Shown piece after piece: positions 36,845-46,104 of a stretch of DNA of 64,000 nucleotides; the stretch's first letter is position 1, and every line of letters starts with the position of its first letter. Location of the stretch: assembly GCF_900112355.1 (NCBI RefSeq), contig NZ_FOLM01000003.1, positions 440,274 to 504,273 on the forward strand. Direction: 5' to 3'. The notes below the pieces were generated by a model that saw only the letters and a program-made list of their open reading frames with translations, was not told the origin of the DNA and ran no database searches. Made by a program: the position numbers and the translations under genes. This stretch comes from Streptomyces aidingensis. GTDB taxonomy: Bacteria; Actinomycetota; Actinomycetes; Streptomycetales; Streptomycetaceae.

Positions 36845-39800
36845 CGCCCGGCCCCTCCGAAAGATCCAGCCCGAACATCCCCGCATACCGCCCCAGCCGC
36901 TCCCACACCCACTCCTCGCTCTCCCCGACCCCGCGCGCGGCATGCGCCACATGCGTCCGGCTCACCCGGCCGGCGATCGCGGGCAGCTTCCCGTCCAGAT
37001 ACACCGCCAGAATCGCCAGATCCTGCCAGCACGGCAGCACATCCGGCGCGCACGGCACCCGGGCCCCGGGGCCGAGCGGCACATACGGCTCCAGCCGCCG
37101 CCAGGTGCGGCACACCGGCTCACCCAGCCGCCCGGCGATGCTCACCACATCCAGCGGGACCAGCGGCTCGTCGCTGCCCGAAACCCGGTGCTCGCCCTCC
37201 AGGGCCAGAACATCCGCCGGTTCCGGGATCTCCTCGGGCAGCGCCGCCAGCGCGGTCTCGTCCGCGTCGGGCAGCAGCGCCCCCAGTGCCCGCAGGGGAG
37301 CCAGCCGCTCGTATGCCTGCCGCACGCCGACCCGCCGCGACCGCGCATACCGCACCAGGGCAGCGGGAGTGACCTCGCGCCAGCCGACGCGCTCCGAACG
37401 GAGATCGACACCGGAGAGCAGCAGCCGGACCTCGGACCGAGAGGCCCGGTAGCCGGCAAGCCGGCGGGGCAGCTCCGGGAGGGGAAAGCCGTGCGTCTCC
37501 GAGGCCGGACGCATCAGATCCCAGACGGCTGCGAGCGGTTCGTTCAATGCCTCACCGGCGGCCAGCAGGACTGCGGATGTGGGCAGTTGCCGGGGGAAGA
37601 CCGGTTCACCTCGGAAGTCGGCGTCCAGGATGGTGCGGACGTCGGAGGGCAGAGCGTCCCAGTCGCGGAGAACGCCGAGGTGCGGTGTGATCTCCAGACC
37701 GGCTCTCGACAGTTCGTCCGCCATATCCGCCAGGCGGGCAGGGCTGGTGTCCGGTGGCCGGTGCAGGGACAGAGTAAACATGTCGAGTCCGGGCTCCGGT
37801 TTCCCGTTCCACCGGTAGATCTTGTCCAGCAGATCCGCGGTGTCCAGGCTGGGGACGAGATCGGTCTCGGTGCCGCCCGCTCCTGCCCGGGGCTGGTAGA
37901 CGAGGGAGAGTTCTTGGCACCGGGCGACGAGTTGCTGCTCCGCCGCCGCCAGGGACAGCCGCCGTCTTGCGGCCAGTGACACCGTGGCCGCCCACCGGAC
38001 CGCGTACTGTTGACCGGTGGTCCCCCAACAGTAGACGCGCAGCAGGTCATACAGGTCCTCGTCCAGGCGTTGCCACTCCTCGCAGGTTTCCGGGGACCGG
38101 AGCCTCAGGCCCAGCCATTCGAAACTCCGCAGGCTTTCGATCACCCGCTGATGGTCGTTGTGGGACTGGGAGCTGAGGAGACGGACCCGCCAGGGGGGAA
38201 TGCTTCCTTTTGTCGCGTCCGCGGTGAACAGGAGATGGATGTCCTCGTCGGTGCAGATGTAGTCCCTGTGGTGGGGCGGTACCTCGGGAAGTGGCGTACC
38301 GGGGGGCAGCGCGGAATACCGGCCGCATCTGCTGACCACCTTGCCCAGGGGGAGCTGCAGTTCACGGGAAGCCACCGCGATACCGAGAAGGTCTTCGCGC
38401 AGAACCGGAGAATGCCACATGGGATCGTTCCGCCGGACTCCGCACAGAGCGCGGGTGAGTGTCCACTCGTCCCGGTCGGGCACCCGGGGGAGTGGCGTAC
38501 CCGTGTGGCGCGGCGGAGCAAGCGCCGGATGCGCGATCCGCATCCGGCGGGCGCTTCTCAGTACCTCCTCCACCGTGAGTCCCACGGTGTGGGCCCAGGC
38601 GACCGCCGGGCGCCAGTCACTTGCGATGTCCAGGCTCAGTTCGTCCTCACCCGGGTACGGGACGGGATAGCCCGTCAGCGCAGCCGGGGCCGGGTCGCGG
38701 CCGGCGGGGAGCTCCATTGCGGCCCGCCGCCATGCCGTCAGACTGGTGAGGGCCTCCTCGGGGTAGGGGGGGTACCCGAAGAGCTCGCCCGGAAGATCCT
38801 CGGAATCGTCGTTATGCGTCACCCGGACGCTTCTGGGCGTCCCGTGCCACGTACTGTCGTGCAGGGCGGCGTCCTGGGCCAGCCAGCCGACCCGGTCTAG
38901 GTCCAGTTCCCGGCGGCCGTGCGACAGGGGCACCCGGAGTCCGCGGCCGGACAGCGCGGGCCAGATCGTCCGGGCGGTGTGCAGGCTGTCCCGTTGCAGC
39001 TCCCAGAGCCAGGACATCGTCAGGCCCGGCCATCCGGGCAGGACATCGGCCGCTTGCCGCAGGATGCCGTCGGCCCATCCGCGGTCCCAGTCCTGGAGCT
39101 TGTTGCGGTCCACGCTCAGTCGGCCGGCCTGGGGGCCGGTGAGGTTGAGGACATAACCGAAGGGCTTCCTGTCCGTGGCGATGCCGTCGCACAGGAGGGC
39201 GCCCTTGCCCTCGGTCCACCACAGCGTCCCGGGAACGGCCTCCTGGGATCGCGCCGGGTACTCCACCGGTCCGTGTTCCAGTCTGCCCGGGGACCACCGG
39301 ACGGGACTGCCGGTGCCGGTGCCGGCCGTCAGGCGGAATTCGCTGACGGCGACAAGATCCCGCAGGGTGCGGGCACAGGAGAGGCCGGCCAGCTCCGGGT
39401 CGTCCCGCAGGTAGAGGCGGACCCGGGTGCCGCCCTCGGCCAGGGCGTCTCCGGAGTCGTCCGGCTGCCGGACGATCCGGAAGAGGCTGCCGCTGCTGGG
39501 AATGTCGACGCGCCAGGCGTGCCGGGCCGCGACGCCCCCCGGTGTCACCTCCCGGGTGACGATGGTCATCTCCCGGGCCAGCATGAAGTAGCTGAACACG
39601 CCGATTCCAAAACGGCTGTTCGGATACAGGCGCAGGGTGGGGTCATGGCGGAGCCAGCGGGCCTGCTCCCGGCGGAAGGCCCGGGACTGCTCGAAGCGGG
39701 AACCGGCCTTGGTGAAGGTGTTCTTGAGCTGCTCCAGGCCCATCCCGACGCCATTGTCCCGGCATTCGACGTACCGGCCGCGTCCGTCCTCGCCCTGGGT

Positions 39801-41843
39801 GAAGGTGATCCGGCCCTCCCAGGGCATCTGCTGTCCCCTGGACCGCAGATAGGCGCACCGCATCGCCCGGTAGCGGCAGGCGTCCAGGGCGTTCTGATAC
39901 ATCTCGCGCAGCGCCAGCGCGGGATCGCCGTAGAGCTGACGGCCCATCAGCAGTTCTCGCACCTCGGTGTGGGCCAGCCGGAAACGCAGCAGGGGAACCT
40001 CGTAGGCGACCGCGTTGTCCTGTTGCCGCGGCCGGAGTCCGCGGGCCGTCACCCGGGCCGGCAGCGCCGCCAGCAGCGCGGCCTGCTTGCCGGGGAGGGA
40101 GGAGCCGGCCTCGGCGCGCAGGGTGGCGGAGAGCCGGTCCGCCCGCTCGGTGATGTCGGACAGTGCCGCGTGCAGGGCCTCGTGCGGGCACAGCAGATGC
40201 AGATGGAGTCCCTCGCCGTCCCGCTCCCAGTGCAGGGAGGTGCCCAGCAGCCGCAGCACATCGCCGGGCACCACCGGCACCGAGACCGCCAGATGCTCGG
40301 CGACGATGTCCGGCAGGGTACGGGCGTCGGCCGCCAGCACGGCCGCCAGGCGCAGCAGCGCGCGCAGCGGGCGTTCGCGGAAGACCTGAGTGCCCTCGGC
40401 GAGCCGGACGGAGCCATGCTGCCGGGTGCCATCGGGATCGGTGTCCGGAACGGCGTCCACCGCGAGCGCCAGTGCGGCCAGCAGACCGGCCAGCTCTTCG
40501 TTCCGCCCGCTGCCCTCCGCGTCCTCGCCGAGCAGGTCCCGGGCCAGTGTCCGGGCGGCCGTGGCGGGGACCGGGCTCTCGTCGATGTCCAGGCATTCCG
40601 CGATCCAGCGGTGCACCAGCCACAGGGCCACCTGCTGCGCTTCCCCGGTGCGGCCCCGCGCCCGCGCGGCGGCGAGCTTGCGGGCGAGGGTCGGGTGGTT
40701 GCCGTGCACCTGCTCCAGATGGGCGCGGCGGGCGGTGGGTTGTGGCTGCCGCTCCACGGCGAGCGGTTCGCATTCGGCGGCCTGGCCCAGGCGTTCGGCC
40801 CAGGCGGCCTCCCGGAGGAAGGGCGCCGCGATGAGCGCGGCGGCCTCGACGGGGGAGAGGCAGGCGTCCGGCGGCAGCAGCAGGGGAAGGGTCCGGGTCA
40901 GCAGGCGGACCGGGAAGGCGTCGTCGGCCCAGGGGTCGGCGGCGGGGAGCCTGCCCTGCGCCTGGTGCACCCGGCGGGCGGTGTCGTCGGCCAGTGAGAG
41001 CAGGGCCTGCCGGAGCCGTCCGGCCGCCGGGCCCCCGCCGGGCTCCACCCGTTCCCACAGCGGAGTGCCGTTGACGGCCTCGCGCCACTTCTCCAGCAGT
41101 TTGCGGCCGGTGCAGATCCGGGCGTCCTTGGTCTCCGGCTCCCGGTCGGGGGCGTAGCGGATCGAGACGTCCTGCTCCAGAGCGTGCTGCCGGGCCTCGC
41201 GGGCGGTACGGGCTGCGGCGGCTGCGTAGACCTCCTGGACGGTGCGGGCGGCGGAGAGCGGGTCGAGTGCGGCGGCGAGGCCGCGGGTGAAGAAGCTGCC
41301 CTCGTCGGTGTGGCCGCAGCGCTGGCCGGGGCGGCAGCCGACCAGCACGGCGAACCGGCTGTGCGGCGGGCCGGTCAGGGTGCTGTTGCCGAAGGCGGCG
41401 GCCTCGGTGCCCGGCGGGCTGTTGCGGCAGGCGTCGACCAGCCACAGCACGGTCCCGGCCCGGCAGTCGGCCAGGTACGGGCCGATGTCGGCGGGCAGCA
41501 GGGTGTCGCGGTAGGGAAGCTTCCAGTCGCCGTCCTCCGGGGCGCGGGCGTCGGCCGGGACCAGGTAGTCGGTGCCGTGCAGGCGCAGGCCGTGGCCGGA
41601 GAAGTACAGCAGCAGGGTGCTGCCGGGCGGGGCGTCGCGGGAGGTCTCGTGGATGCGGGTGCCGATCGCCGAGCGTCCGGCCTCGGGGCCGGTGAGGATC
41701 TCCACCTCGTAGCCGGAGCCCTCCAGGGCCTTGCGCAGGGCGGTGAGGTCGGCCTTGACGGCCTTGTCGAGGGGACCGAAGGCGGCGCGGGCCCGCGGGG
41801 CGTCGGGAATGCCGATGAGGAGTGCCTTGCGGTGTGCCGACAT
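36837..41843 (-). CDS. Caspase-like / Hsp90-type ATPase / wHTH-like repeat protein
   Basis: Predicted 1668-residue multidomain cytosolic protein. Residues 1-240 are a caspase-fold (C14-like) peptidase, beginning RKALLIGIPD, with a His84/Cys139 dyad in YFSGHG and LVDACRNS. A helical region follows (240-630). Residues about 630-960 are a GHKL/Hsp90-like ATPase: N-box Glu647/Asn651/Asp654 in REMYQNALDACR, Asp696 in RDNGVGM, and the lid RFGIGVFSYF, then a mid-domain LSVDRNKLQDW. The remaining 700 residues are repeated winged-helix-like modules of about 80-110 residues. The architecture recalls the caspase and Hsp90-ATPase conflict proteins described computationally in multicellular actinobacteria. 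Likely role: ATP-regulated sensor with protease effector. The catalytic residues of both enzymes are intact. Confidence 0.9.
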   Translation of the reverse strand: MSAHRKALLIGIPDAPRARAAFGPLDKAVKADLTALRKALEGSGYEVEILTGPEAGRSAIGTRIHETSRDAPPGSTLLLYFSGHGLRLHGTDYLVPADARAPEDGDWKLPYRDTLLPADIGPYLADCRAGTVLWLVDACRNSPPGTEAAAFGNSTLTGPPHSRFAVLVGCRPGQRCGHTDEGSFFTRGLAAALDPLSAARTVQEVYAAAAARTAREARQHALEQDVSIRYAPDREPETKDARICTGRKLLEKWREAVNGTPLWERVEPGGGPAAGRLRQALLSLADDTARRVHQAQGRLPAADPWADDAFPVRLLTRTLPLLLPPDACLSPVEAAALIAAPFLREAAWAERLGQAAECEPLAVERQPQPTARRAHLEQVHGNHPTLARKLAAARARGRTGEAQQVALWLVHRWIAECLDIDESPVPATAARTLARDLLGEDAEGSGRNEELAGLLAALALAVDAVPDTDPDGTRQHGSVRLAEGTQVFRERPLRALLRLAAVLAADARTLPDIVAEHLAVSVPVVPGDVLRLLGTSLHWERDGEGLHLHLLCPHEALHAALSDITERADRLSATLRAEAGSSLPGKQAALLAALPARVTARGLRPRQQDNAVAYEVPLLRFRLAHTEVRELLMGRQLYGDPALALREMYQNALDACRYRAMRCAYLRSRGQQMPWEGRITFTQGEDGRGRYVECRDNGVGMGLEQLKNTFTKAGSRFEQSRAFRREQARWLRHDPTLRLYPNSRFGIGVFSYFMLAREMTIVTREVTPGGVAARHAWRVDIPSSGSLFRIVRQPDDSGDALAEGGTRVRLYLRDDPELAGLSCARTLRDLVAVSEFRLTAGTGTGSPVRWSPGRLEHGPVEYPARSQEAVPGTLWWTEGKGALLCDGIATDRKPFGYVLNLTGPQAGRLSVDRNKLQDWDRGWADGILRQAADVLPGWPGLTMSWLWELQRDSLHTARTIWPALSGRGLRVPLSHGRRELDLDRVGWLAQDAALHDSTWHGTPRSVRVTHNDDSEDLPGELFGYPPYPEEALTSLTAWRRAAMELPAGRDPAPAALTGYPVPYPGEDELSLDIASDWRPAVAWAHTVGLTVEEVLRSARRMRIAHPALAPPRHTGTPLPRVPDRDEWTLTRALCGVRRNDPMWHSPVLREDLLGIAVASRELQLPLGKVVSRCGRYSALPPGTPLPEVPPHHRDYICTDEDIHLLFTADATKGSIPPWRVRLLSSQSHNDHQRVIESLRSFEWLGLRLRSPETCEEWQRLDEDLYDLLRVYCWGTTGQQYAVRWAATVSLAARRRLSLAAAEQQLVARCQELSLVYQPRAGAGGTETDLVPSLDTADLLDKIYRWNGKPEPGLDMFTLSLHRPPDTSPARLADMADELSRAGLEITPHLGVLRDWDALPSDVRTILDADFRGEPVFPRQLPTSAVLLAAGEALNEPLAAVWDLMRPASETHGFPLPELPRRLAGYRASRSEVRLLLSGVDLRSERVGWREVTPAALVRYARSRRVGVRQAYERLAPLRALGALLPDADETALAALPEEIPEPADVLALEGEHRVSGSDEPLVPLDVVSIAGRLGEPVCRTWRRLEPYVPLGPGARVPCAPDVLPCWQDLAILAVYLDGKLPAIAGRVSRTHVAHAARGVGESEEWVWERLGRYAGMFGLDLSEGPGGE

Positions 41844-41922
41844 TGCGCCCGTCCCCCTGATCTCCCCGGTCCCCGTGGTGGCGGGACCATCATGGCAGTC
41901 GGGCGGGGGGCCCGGGGCCGGA

Positions 41923-42516
41923 TCAGGGCCCGGGGCGCAGGCTGTTGAGGATCAGGGCGCGGAGGGCGGCGAAGTCGGCGTCGGCCCCGGGGGCGGACCA
42001 GTGGGCGGCGTAGGCCGGGTCGTGGAAGCGGGCGCTGGCGTGGAAGACCGCGCGGGCGGAGACGACCGGGTCCTCGTCGGGAAGGGAGAACGCGCCCGCG
42101 TCCCGGCCGTCGGCCAGGACGCGGGCGAGCTGGGCGACGAGGGTGGCGATGTGCCGCTCGACCGTCTCGCTGGCCTCGCCGGCCAGGACCAGATAGGTGG
42201 CGAAGAGTTCCGGGTCGCGGCCGGCCTTGCGGCGCTTGAACGCGAAGAGGGTCTCCAGCCAGCGGGAGAGACGTTCGTCCGCCGGGCCGGGCTCGCCGGC
42301 GATGGCGTCCAGGGTGCCGGTCTCCTGGTCCAGCCAGCGCTCGGTGACGGCCTCGCGCAGCGCCGTCTTGCTGGGGAAGTGCCGGTAGACGCTGCCGTGG
42401 GTGACCCCGAGCGCCCGTGCCACGTCCACCACCGTCGCCTTGGCCGGGCCGAACCGGCGCAGCACGTCCTCGGTCGCCTCCAGGATGCGGGCGGGGGTCA
42501 GGGGCTCCTCGGGCAT
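41923..42516 (-). CDS. TetR-family regulator (with aldo/keto reductase)
   Basis: Predicted 197-residue TetR repressor. The HTH is TVVDVARALGVTHGSVYRHFPSKTALREAV (about 27-56), followed by a helical ligand domain. It lies 19 bp downstream of the aldo/keto reductase gene on the same strand, so both are one operon. A clean 28-bp palindrome in front of the reductase is its likely operator, giving negative autoregulation. Confidence 0.88.
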   Translation of the reverse strand: MPEEPLTPARILEATEDVLRRFGPAKATVVDVARALGVTHGSVYRHFPSKTALREAVTERWLDQETGTLDAIAGEPGPADERLSRWLETLFAFKRRKAGRDPELFATYLVLAGEASETVERHIATLVAQLARVLADGRDAGAFSLPDEDPVVSARAVFHASARFHDPAYAAHWSAPGADADFAALRALILNSLRPGP

Positions 42517-42535
42517 GCTGCGCGGCTCTCCTCAC

Positions 42536-43624
42536 TCAGGGCGTTCCGGGGCGGGGCCGGCGCCGTTCGCTGTCGAGGTGGGCCATCTGGGCGGCCGGAT
42601 AGCGCTCGCCGGAGGCGGCACCGGCCGGGACGGCCTGTTCGACGGCTGCCAGGCCGTCCGGCCCGAGCCTAGCGCCGAGCGCGCCGAGCGCCTCGGTCAG
42701 CCGGTCCCGCCGGCGGGCGCCGATCAGCGGGACGATGTCCTCGCCCTGCGCCAGTACCCAGGCGATGGCGGTCTGTGCCACGGTCAGGCCGAGGTCGGCG
42801 GCCACCGCGCGCAGCGACTCCACGAGCGCGAGATTGCGGGTCAGGTGCTCGCCGCCGAAGCGCGGGGAGAGCGCCCGGAAGTCGTCGGGGGAGAGCCGGC
42901 GGCCGGCCGACCAGTGACCGCTGATCAGGCCCCGGGAGAGCACCCCGTAGGCGGTGACGGCGATGCCCAGTTCGCGGCAGACCGGCAGGATCTCGTCCTC
43001 GATGCCCCGGGAGATCAGCGAGTACTCGATCTGCACATCGGCGACCGGGGCCACCGCCGCCGCCCGGCGGATGGTTTCCGGGCCCGCCTCGGACAGGCCG
43101 ATATGGCGGACGTATCCGGCCTGGACGGCCTCCGCGATCGCCCCGACGGTCTCCTCGATCGGCACCTGCGGGTCCACCCGGGACAGCCGGTAGATGTCGA
43201 TGTGGCCGGTGCCCAGCCGCTGGAGCGAGTGGGCAAGGAAGTTCTTGACGGCGGCCGGCCGGCCGTCGTAGCCGAGCCAGGCGCCGTCCGGGGCGCGCAG
43301 CGCGCCGAACTTGACGCTGACCAGGGCCCGCTCCCGGGCGGCGGACGGCGCGGTGCGCAGCGCCTCGGCGATCAGCAGCTCGTTGTGGCCCATGCCGTAG
43401 AAGTCGCCGGTGTCCAGCAGGGTGATCCCGGCGTCCAGGGCGGCGTGCACGGTGGCGAGGGATTCGGCGCGGTCGGCCTCGCCGTAGAGGGCGGACATGC
43501 CCATGCAGCCGAGGCCGAGGGCGGAGACCCCGGGGCCGGTGGCGCCGAGCCTGCGGACCGGCAGGGGAGTGGTGGGCCGAGTGGACGGCGCGGGGGACGT
43601 CGCAGCGGACGGCTGAGTGGGCAC
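42536..43624 (-). CDS. Aldo/keto reductase
   Basis: Predicted 362-residue NADPH-dependent aldo/keto reductase of the YajO/AKR13-like group. The barrel starts VRRLGATGPGVSALGLGCMGMSALYG, with Asp/Tyr in LLDTGDFYGMGHNE, Lys in SVKFG and the cofactor end IVPLIGARRRDRL. The His usually in the strand-4 motif is replaced: IDIYRLSRVDP has Arg-Leu-Ser where YQLHR is common. GTG at 43624 has GGAG six bases upstream; a longer frame to 43702 would run into the operator. Substrate unknown. Confidence 0.88.
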   Translation of the reverse strand: MPTQPSAATSPAPSTRPTTPLPVRRLGATGPGVSALGLGCMGMSALYGEADRAESLATVHAALDAGITLLDTGDFYGMGHNELLIAEALRTAPSAARERALVSVKFGALRAPDGAWLGYDGRPAAVKNFLAHSLQRLGTGHIDIYRLSRVDPQVPIEETVGAIAEAVQAGYVRHIGLSEAGPETIRRAAAVAPVADVQIEYSLISRGIEDEILPVCRELGIAVTAYGVLSRGLISGHWSAGRRLSPDDFRALSPRFGGEHLTRNLALVESLRAVAADLGLTVAQTAIAWVLAQGEDIVPLIGARRRDRLTEALGALGARLGPDGLAAVEQAVPAGAASGERYPAAQMAHLDSERRRPRPGTP

Positions 43625-43978
43625 GGAGGGCTCCGTTCGGGAGGGAACCGGGACTGTGTGACAACCATGGCATGACGGATAACAGATTTCAATATCTGTC
43701 ATCCGATTCCCGGGGGAGCCGGGCAGGAGGGGCGGGACCTATGTCCTGTGAGCAAGGCCACCGAGCGCCACGACCGGCGGGCGGCACAGGGGAGTTGGGG
43801 AAACGGGACGGTCCCGGGGCGGCGATCTTGGTCTTCTCCGGGGAGAACGGGTCTGCCAGTGTTTCGCCTGTGCTGATGCCAGGCACCGGCCGCGGGTGGT
43901 CATCCAGGGCGCCGACCGGGCATCTCTGCCTGCTCCTTCCCCGCTGCTGTCCGTACGCCCCCGGCACCCCCCTTCGCC
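43625..43978. other. Divergent intergenic region with operator, no gene
   Basis: About 350 bp between the divergent reductase and MFS genes. It carries the 28-bp palindrome listed separately; the rest shows no gene. No Shine-Dalgarno sequence is visible before the MFS start. Confidence 0.5.
43677..43704. promoter_or_regulatory. 28-bp palindromic operator upstream of the aldo/keto reductase
   Basis: GGATAACAGAT at 43677-43687 and ATCTGTCATCC at 43694-43704 are inverted repeats matching at 10 of 11 positions, spaced by TTCAAT. The core ACAGAT/ATCTGT is perfect. Size and placement fit a TetR-family operator for the operon's own repressor, and it could also affect the divergent MFS gene. Confidence 0.75.
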
Positions 43979-45457
43979 ATGCCTTCTCTTCTCCCCCTGC
44001 CGCGCCGCCCGCGCGCCGCCCGTTCCGCCGACCGCAATCCGTGGCGCTGTCTCCGCTCGCCGAGCATGCGCTGGTGGTCGGCGGCCAACCTGGTGTCCAA
44101 TCTCGGCACCTGGATGCAGATGACGGTGCAGAACGTCCTGGTCCTCCAGGTCACCGGATCGGCCGCGATGACCGGCCTCTCGCTCGCCGTCCAGGCCGGC
44201 CCCGGCCTGCTCTTCGGACTGCTGGGCGGCGCGGCCGTGGACGCCCTGCCGCGCAAGCTGGTCGCCGGCGTCAGCCAGGCCGCCCTGGCCATGGTCGCCT
44301 TCACCACCGCGCTGCTGGTCGCCCTCGGCGCCCTCGGCGTTCCGGCCCTGCTGGTGCTGGCCGCGGTCACCGGCCTGATCGCCACCGTGGACGGCCCGGC
44401 CTGCGCGCTGCTGGGCAACGACCTGGTCCCGGCCAGGGACGTGCCCTCGGCCATCGCCCTCGGCTCGGCCGTGCACAGCGTCGGCCGGCTGGCCGGTACC
44501 GCGCTCGCCGGAGTCGCGGTGGTGCTCTTCGGCACCGCCGCCGCATTTGTGGCGAACGGGCTGTCGTTCCTGTTCGTCGCCGCCGTGATCCCCTTCCTGA
44601 AGCTGCTGGACCGGTCCGCGGAGGGCGAAGGGGACCCGGTGCCCGCGCCGGTCCCCGTGACCGGGCCCCGGGCCGCCGCCACACCGCACCAGATACCGAA
44701 GCCGGCGCCGCTCGGACCGCCGCGCCCCCGCACCCCCGAGAACGAGCCGCGCGCCGCCGGGCGGCCCGGGGAACCGGCGCGGGACGGCGAGCGGGCCGTC
44801 GCCGGCCCCCGGGAGGGACTGGCGTTCTTCTTCGGCCGGCCCCGGCTGGTCGCCCTTGCCCTGCTCACCGCGCTCAGCGCGGTCTTCGGCCGCAACTACT
44901 CACTGACCCTGGCCGTCCTGGTCACCGGTCCGCTGGCGGCCGGTGCCGGAGCCTTCGGCACGGTGGCCACCGCGCTGGCCGTCGGCGGCACACTCGGCGC
45001 CGTGGTCGCGGGCATGCTGCGCAAGCCCTCGGTCCGGCTGGTCGCCGGCATGGCGGCCACCGGCGCGCTGCTCCAGATCGCGGCCGGACTGAGCCCCACC
45101 CTGCTGCTGCTGACCGTGCTGGTGGTCCCCATGGCGATCGTGGAGTCGGTCTCCGACACCGCCGGCACGACCGTGCTCCAGACCGATCCGCCCGCGGCCA
45201 TGCGCGGCCGGGTGCTGGGCGTGTGGCGCAGCCTGAGCACCGGCTGGGGCCTGCTCGGCCCGCTGGCCGCGGGCGGGATGATGGAACTGCTCGGTGCCCG
45301 GGCGTCGCTGGTGCTGGGCGGCGTGGTCATCGCGGCCACGGCGGGCGCGGCGGTGCTGCTGCGGGCCGGCGGGCGCAGCCCGGTCGCGCTGCCCCGGCCG
45401 CGGCTGCGGCTGCGGCCGGTGCGGGTCACCGCCCCGCAGCTCTCCCCCGCGGCCTGA
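43979..45457 (+). CDS. MFS exporter (EntS-like MFS_3 group)
   Basis: Predicted 492-residue major facilitator with about ten to twelve helices. The first helix region MRWWSAANLVSNLGTWMQMTVQNVLVLQVTGSAAMTG is typical of the MFS_3 group of exporters. A long Pro/Arg/Glu-rich cytosolic loop (about 205-280) separates the halves. It is divergent from the AKR/TetR operon and could export a compound sensed by that TetR. No ribosome site is seen ahead of the ATG. Confidence 0.88.
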   Translation: MPSLLPLPRRPRAARSADRNPWRCLRSPSMRWWSAANLVSNLGTWMQMTVQNVLVLQVTGSAAMTGLSLAVQAGPGLLFGLLGGAAVDALPRKLVAGVSQAALAMVAFTTALLVALGALGVPALLVLAAVTGLIATVDGPACALLGNDLVPARDVPSAIALGSAVHSVGRLAGTALAGVAVVLFGTAAAFVANGLSFLFVAAVIPFLKLLDRSAEGEGDPVPAPVPVTGPRAAATPHQIPKPAPLGPPRPRTPENEPRAAGRPGEPARDGERAVAGPREGLAFFFGRPRLVALALLTALSAVFGRNYSLTLAVLVTGPLAAGAGAFGTVATALAVGGTLGAVVAGMLRKPSVRLVAGMAATGALLQIAAGLSPTLLLLTVLVVPMAIVESVSDTAGTTVLQTDPPAAMRGRVLGVWRSLSTGWGLLGPLAAGGMMELLGARASLVLGGVVIAATAGAAVLLRAGGRSPVALPRPRLRLRPVRVTAPQLSPAA

Positions 45458-45639
45458 GCCGCCGGCGGAGCACAACGCGGAGGGGAGCAGCGCGGCGGAG
45501 CCGGGGACGCGAGCGGCAGCGGGAGCAGAACACGGCTCCCGCGGTCCCCCCCCCCGGCCCCGCCGCGTACCTGTACGCACACAGGGAGGCAGCCGGCGCG
45601 CCAGGTGTCCGAGGGCCGGGCGGACCGCCGTCCCGGTCC

Positions 45640-46104
45640 TCATCGGTCCGGCCCGCCGCCGCAGGGGCCGTACAGGTCCAGCAGCCGGATGCGGGCGGTC
45701 CCCAGCCGGTGGCCGATGATCTCCGCCACCCGCCGGGCGACCGAGCGGCCCAGCACCGGATCCGCCTCGCACAGGGAACGCACCCGGGCCGCGTCGAACT
45801 CATGGGCCCGCACCGGGCTGAGCGCCGCCGCGCCGAGATGCCAGGTGCGCGGCGGGAACAGCCAGGACCAGCCCACCAGGTCCCCCGGCCCCAGCGTCTC
45901 CACCACGGCCGGCGGGCGGCCCGGCACCTGGAGATCCAGGGTCACCGAGCCGGTGCGGATGATCCAGAAGCGGCCGGCGTCGCCGTTCTCGTCGAACAGG
46001 CGGGCGCCGGCGGGGAAGCAGACATCGCGGGCGGCGGCCGGCAGACGCTCCCGGTCCTCCGGGCGGAGGACTCCGAGCAGGCTGGTCGCGGTCACGGCGG
46101 GCAT
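45640..46104 (-). CDS. cNMP-binding domain protein without a DNA-binding domain
   Basis: Predicted 154-residue protein consisting almost entirely of a cyclic-nucleotide-binding beta-barrel of the CRP/FNR type: FPAGARLFDENGDAGRFWIIRTGSVTLDL and LGPGDLVGWSWLFPP. The phosphate-binding cassette Arg is not obvious (PPRTWHLGAAAL). The C-terminus ends after one helix and lacks the HTH of CRP proteins. ATG at 46104 has GGAGGG six bases upstream. Probably a stand-alone sensor or redox/gas-linked protein. Confidence 0.83.
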   Translation of the reverse strand: MPAVTATSLLGVLRPEDRERLPAAARDVCFPAGARLFDENGDAGRFWIIRTGSVTLDLQVPGRPPAVVETLGPGDLVGWSWLFPPRTWHLGAAALSPVRAHEFDAARVRSLCEADPVLGRSVARRVAEIIGHRLGTARIRLLDLYGPCGGGPDR

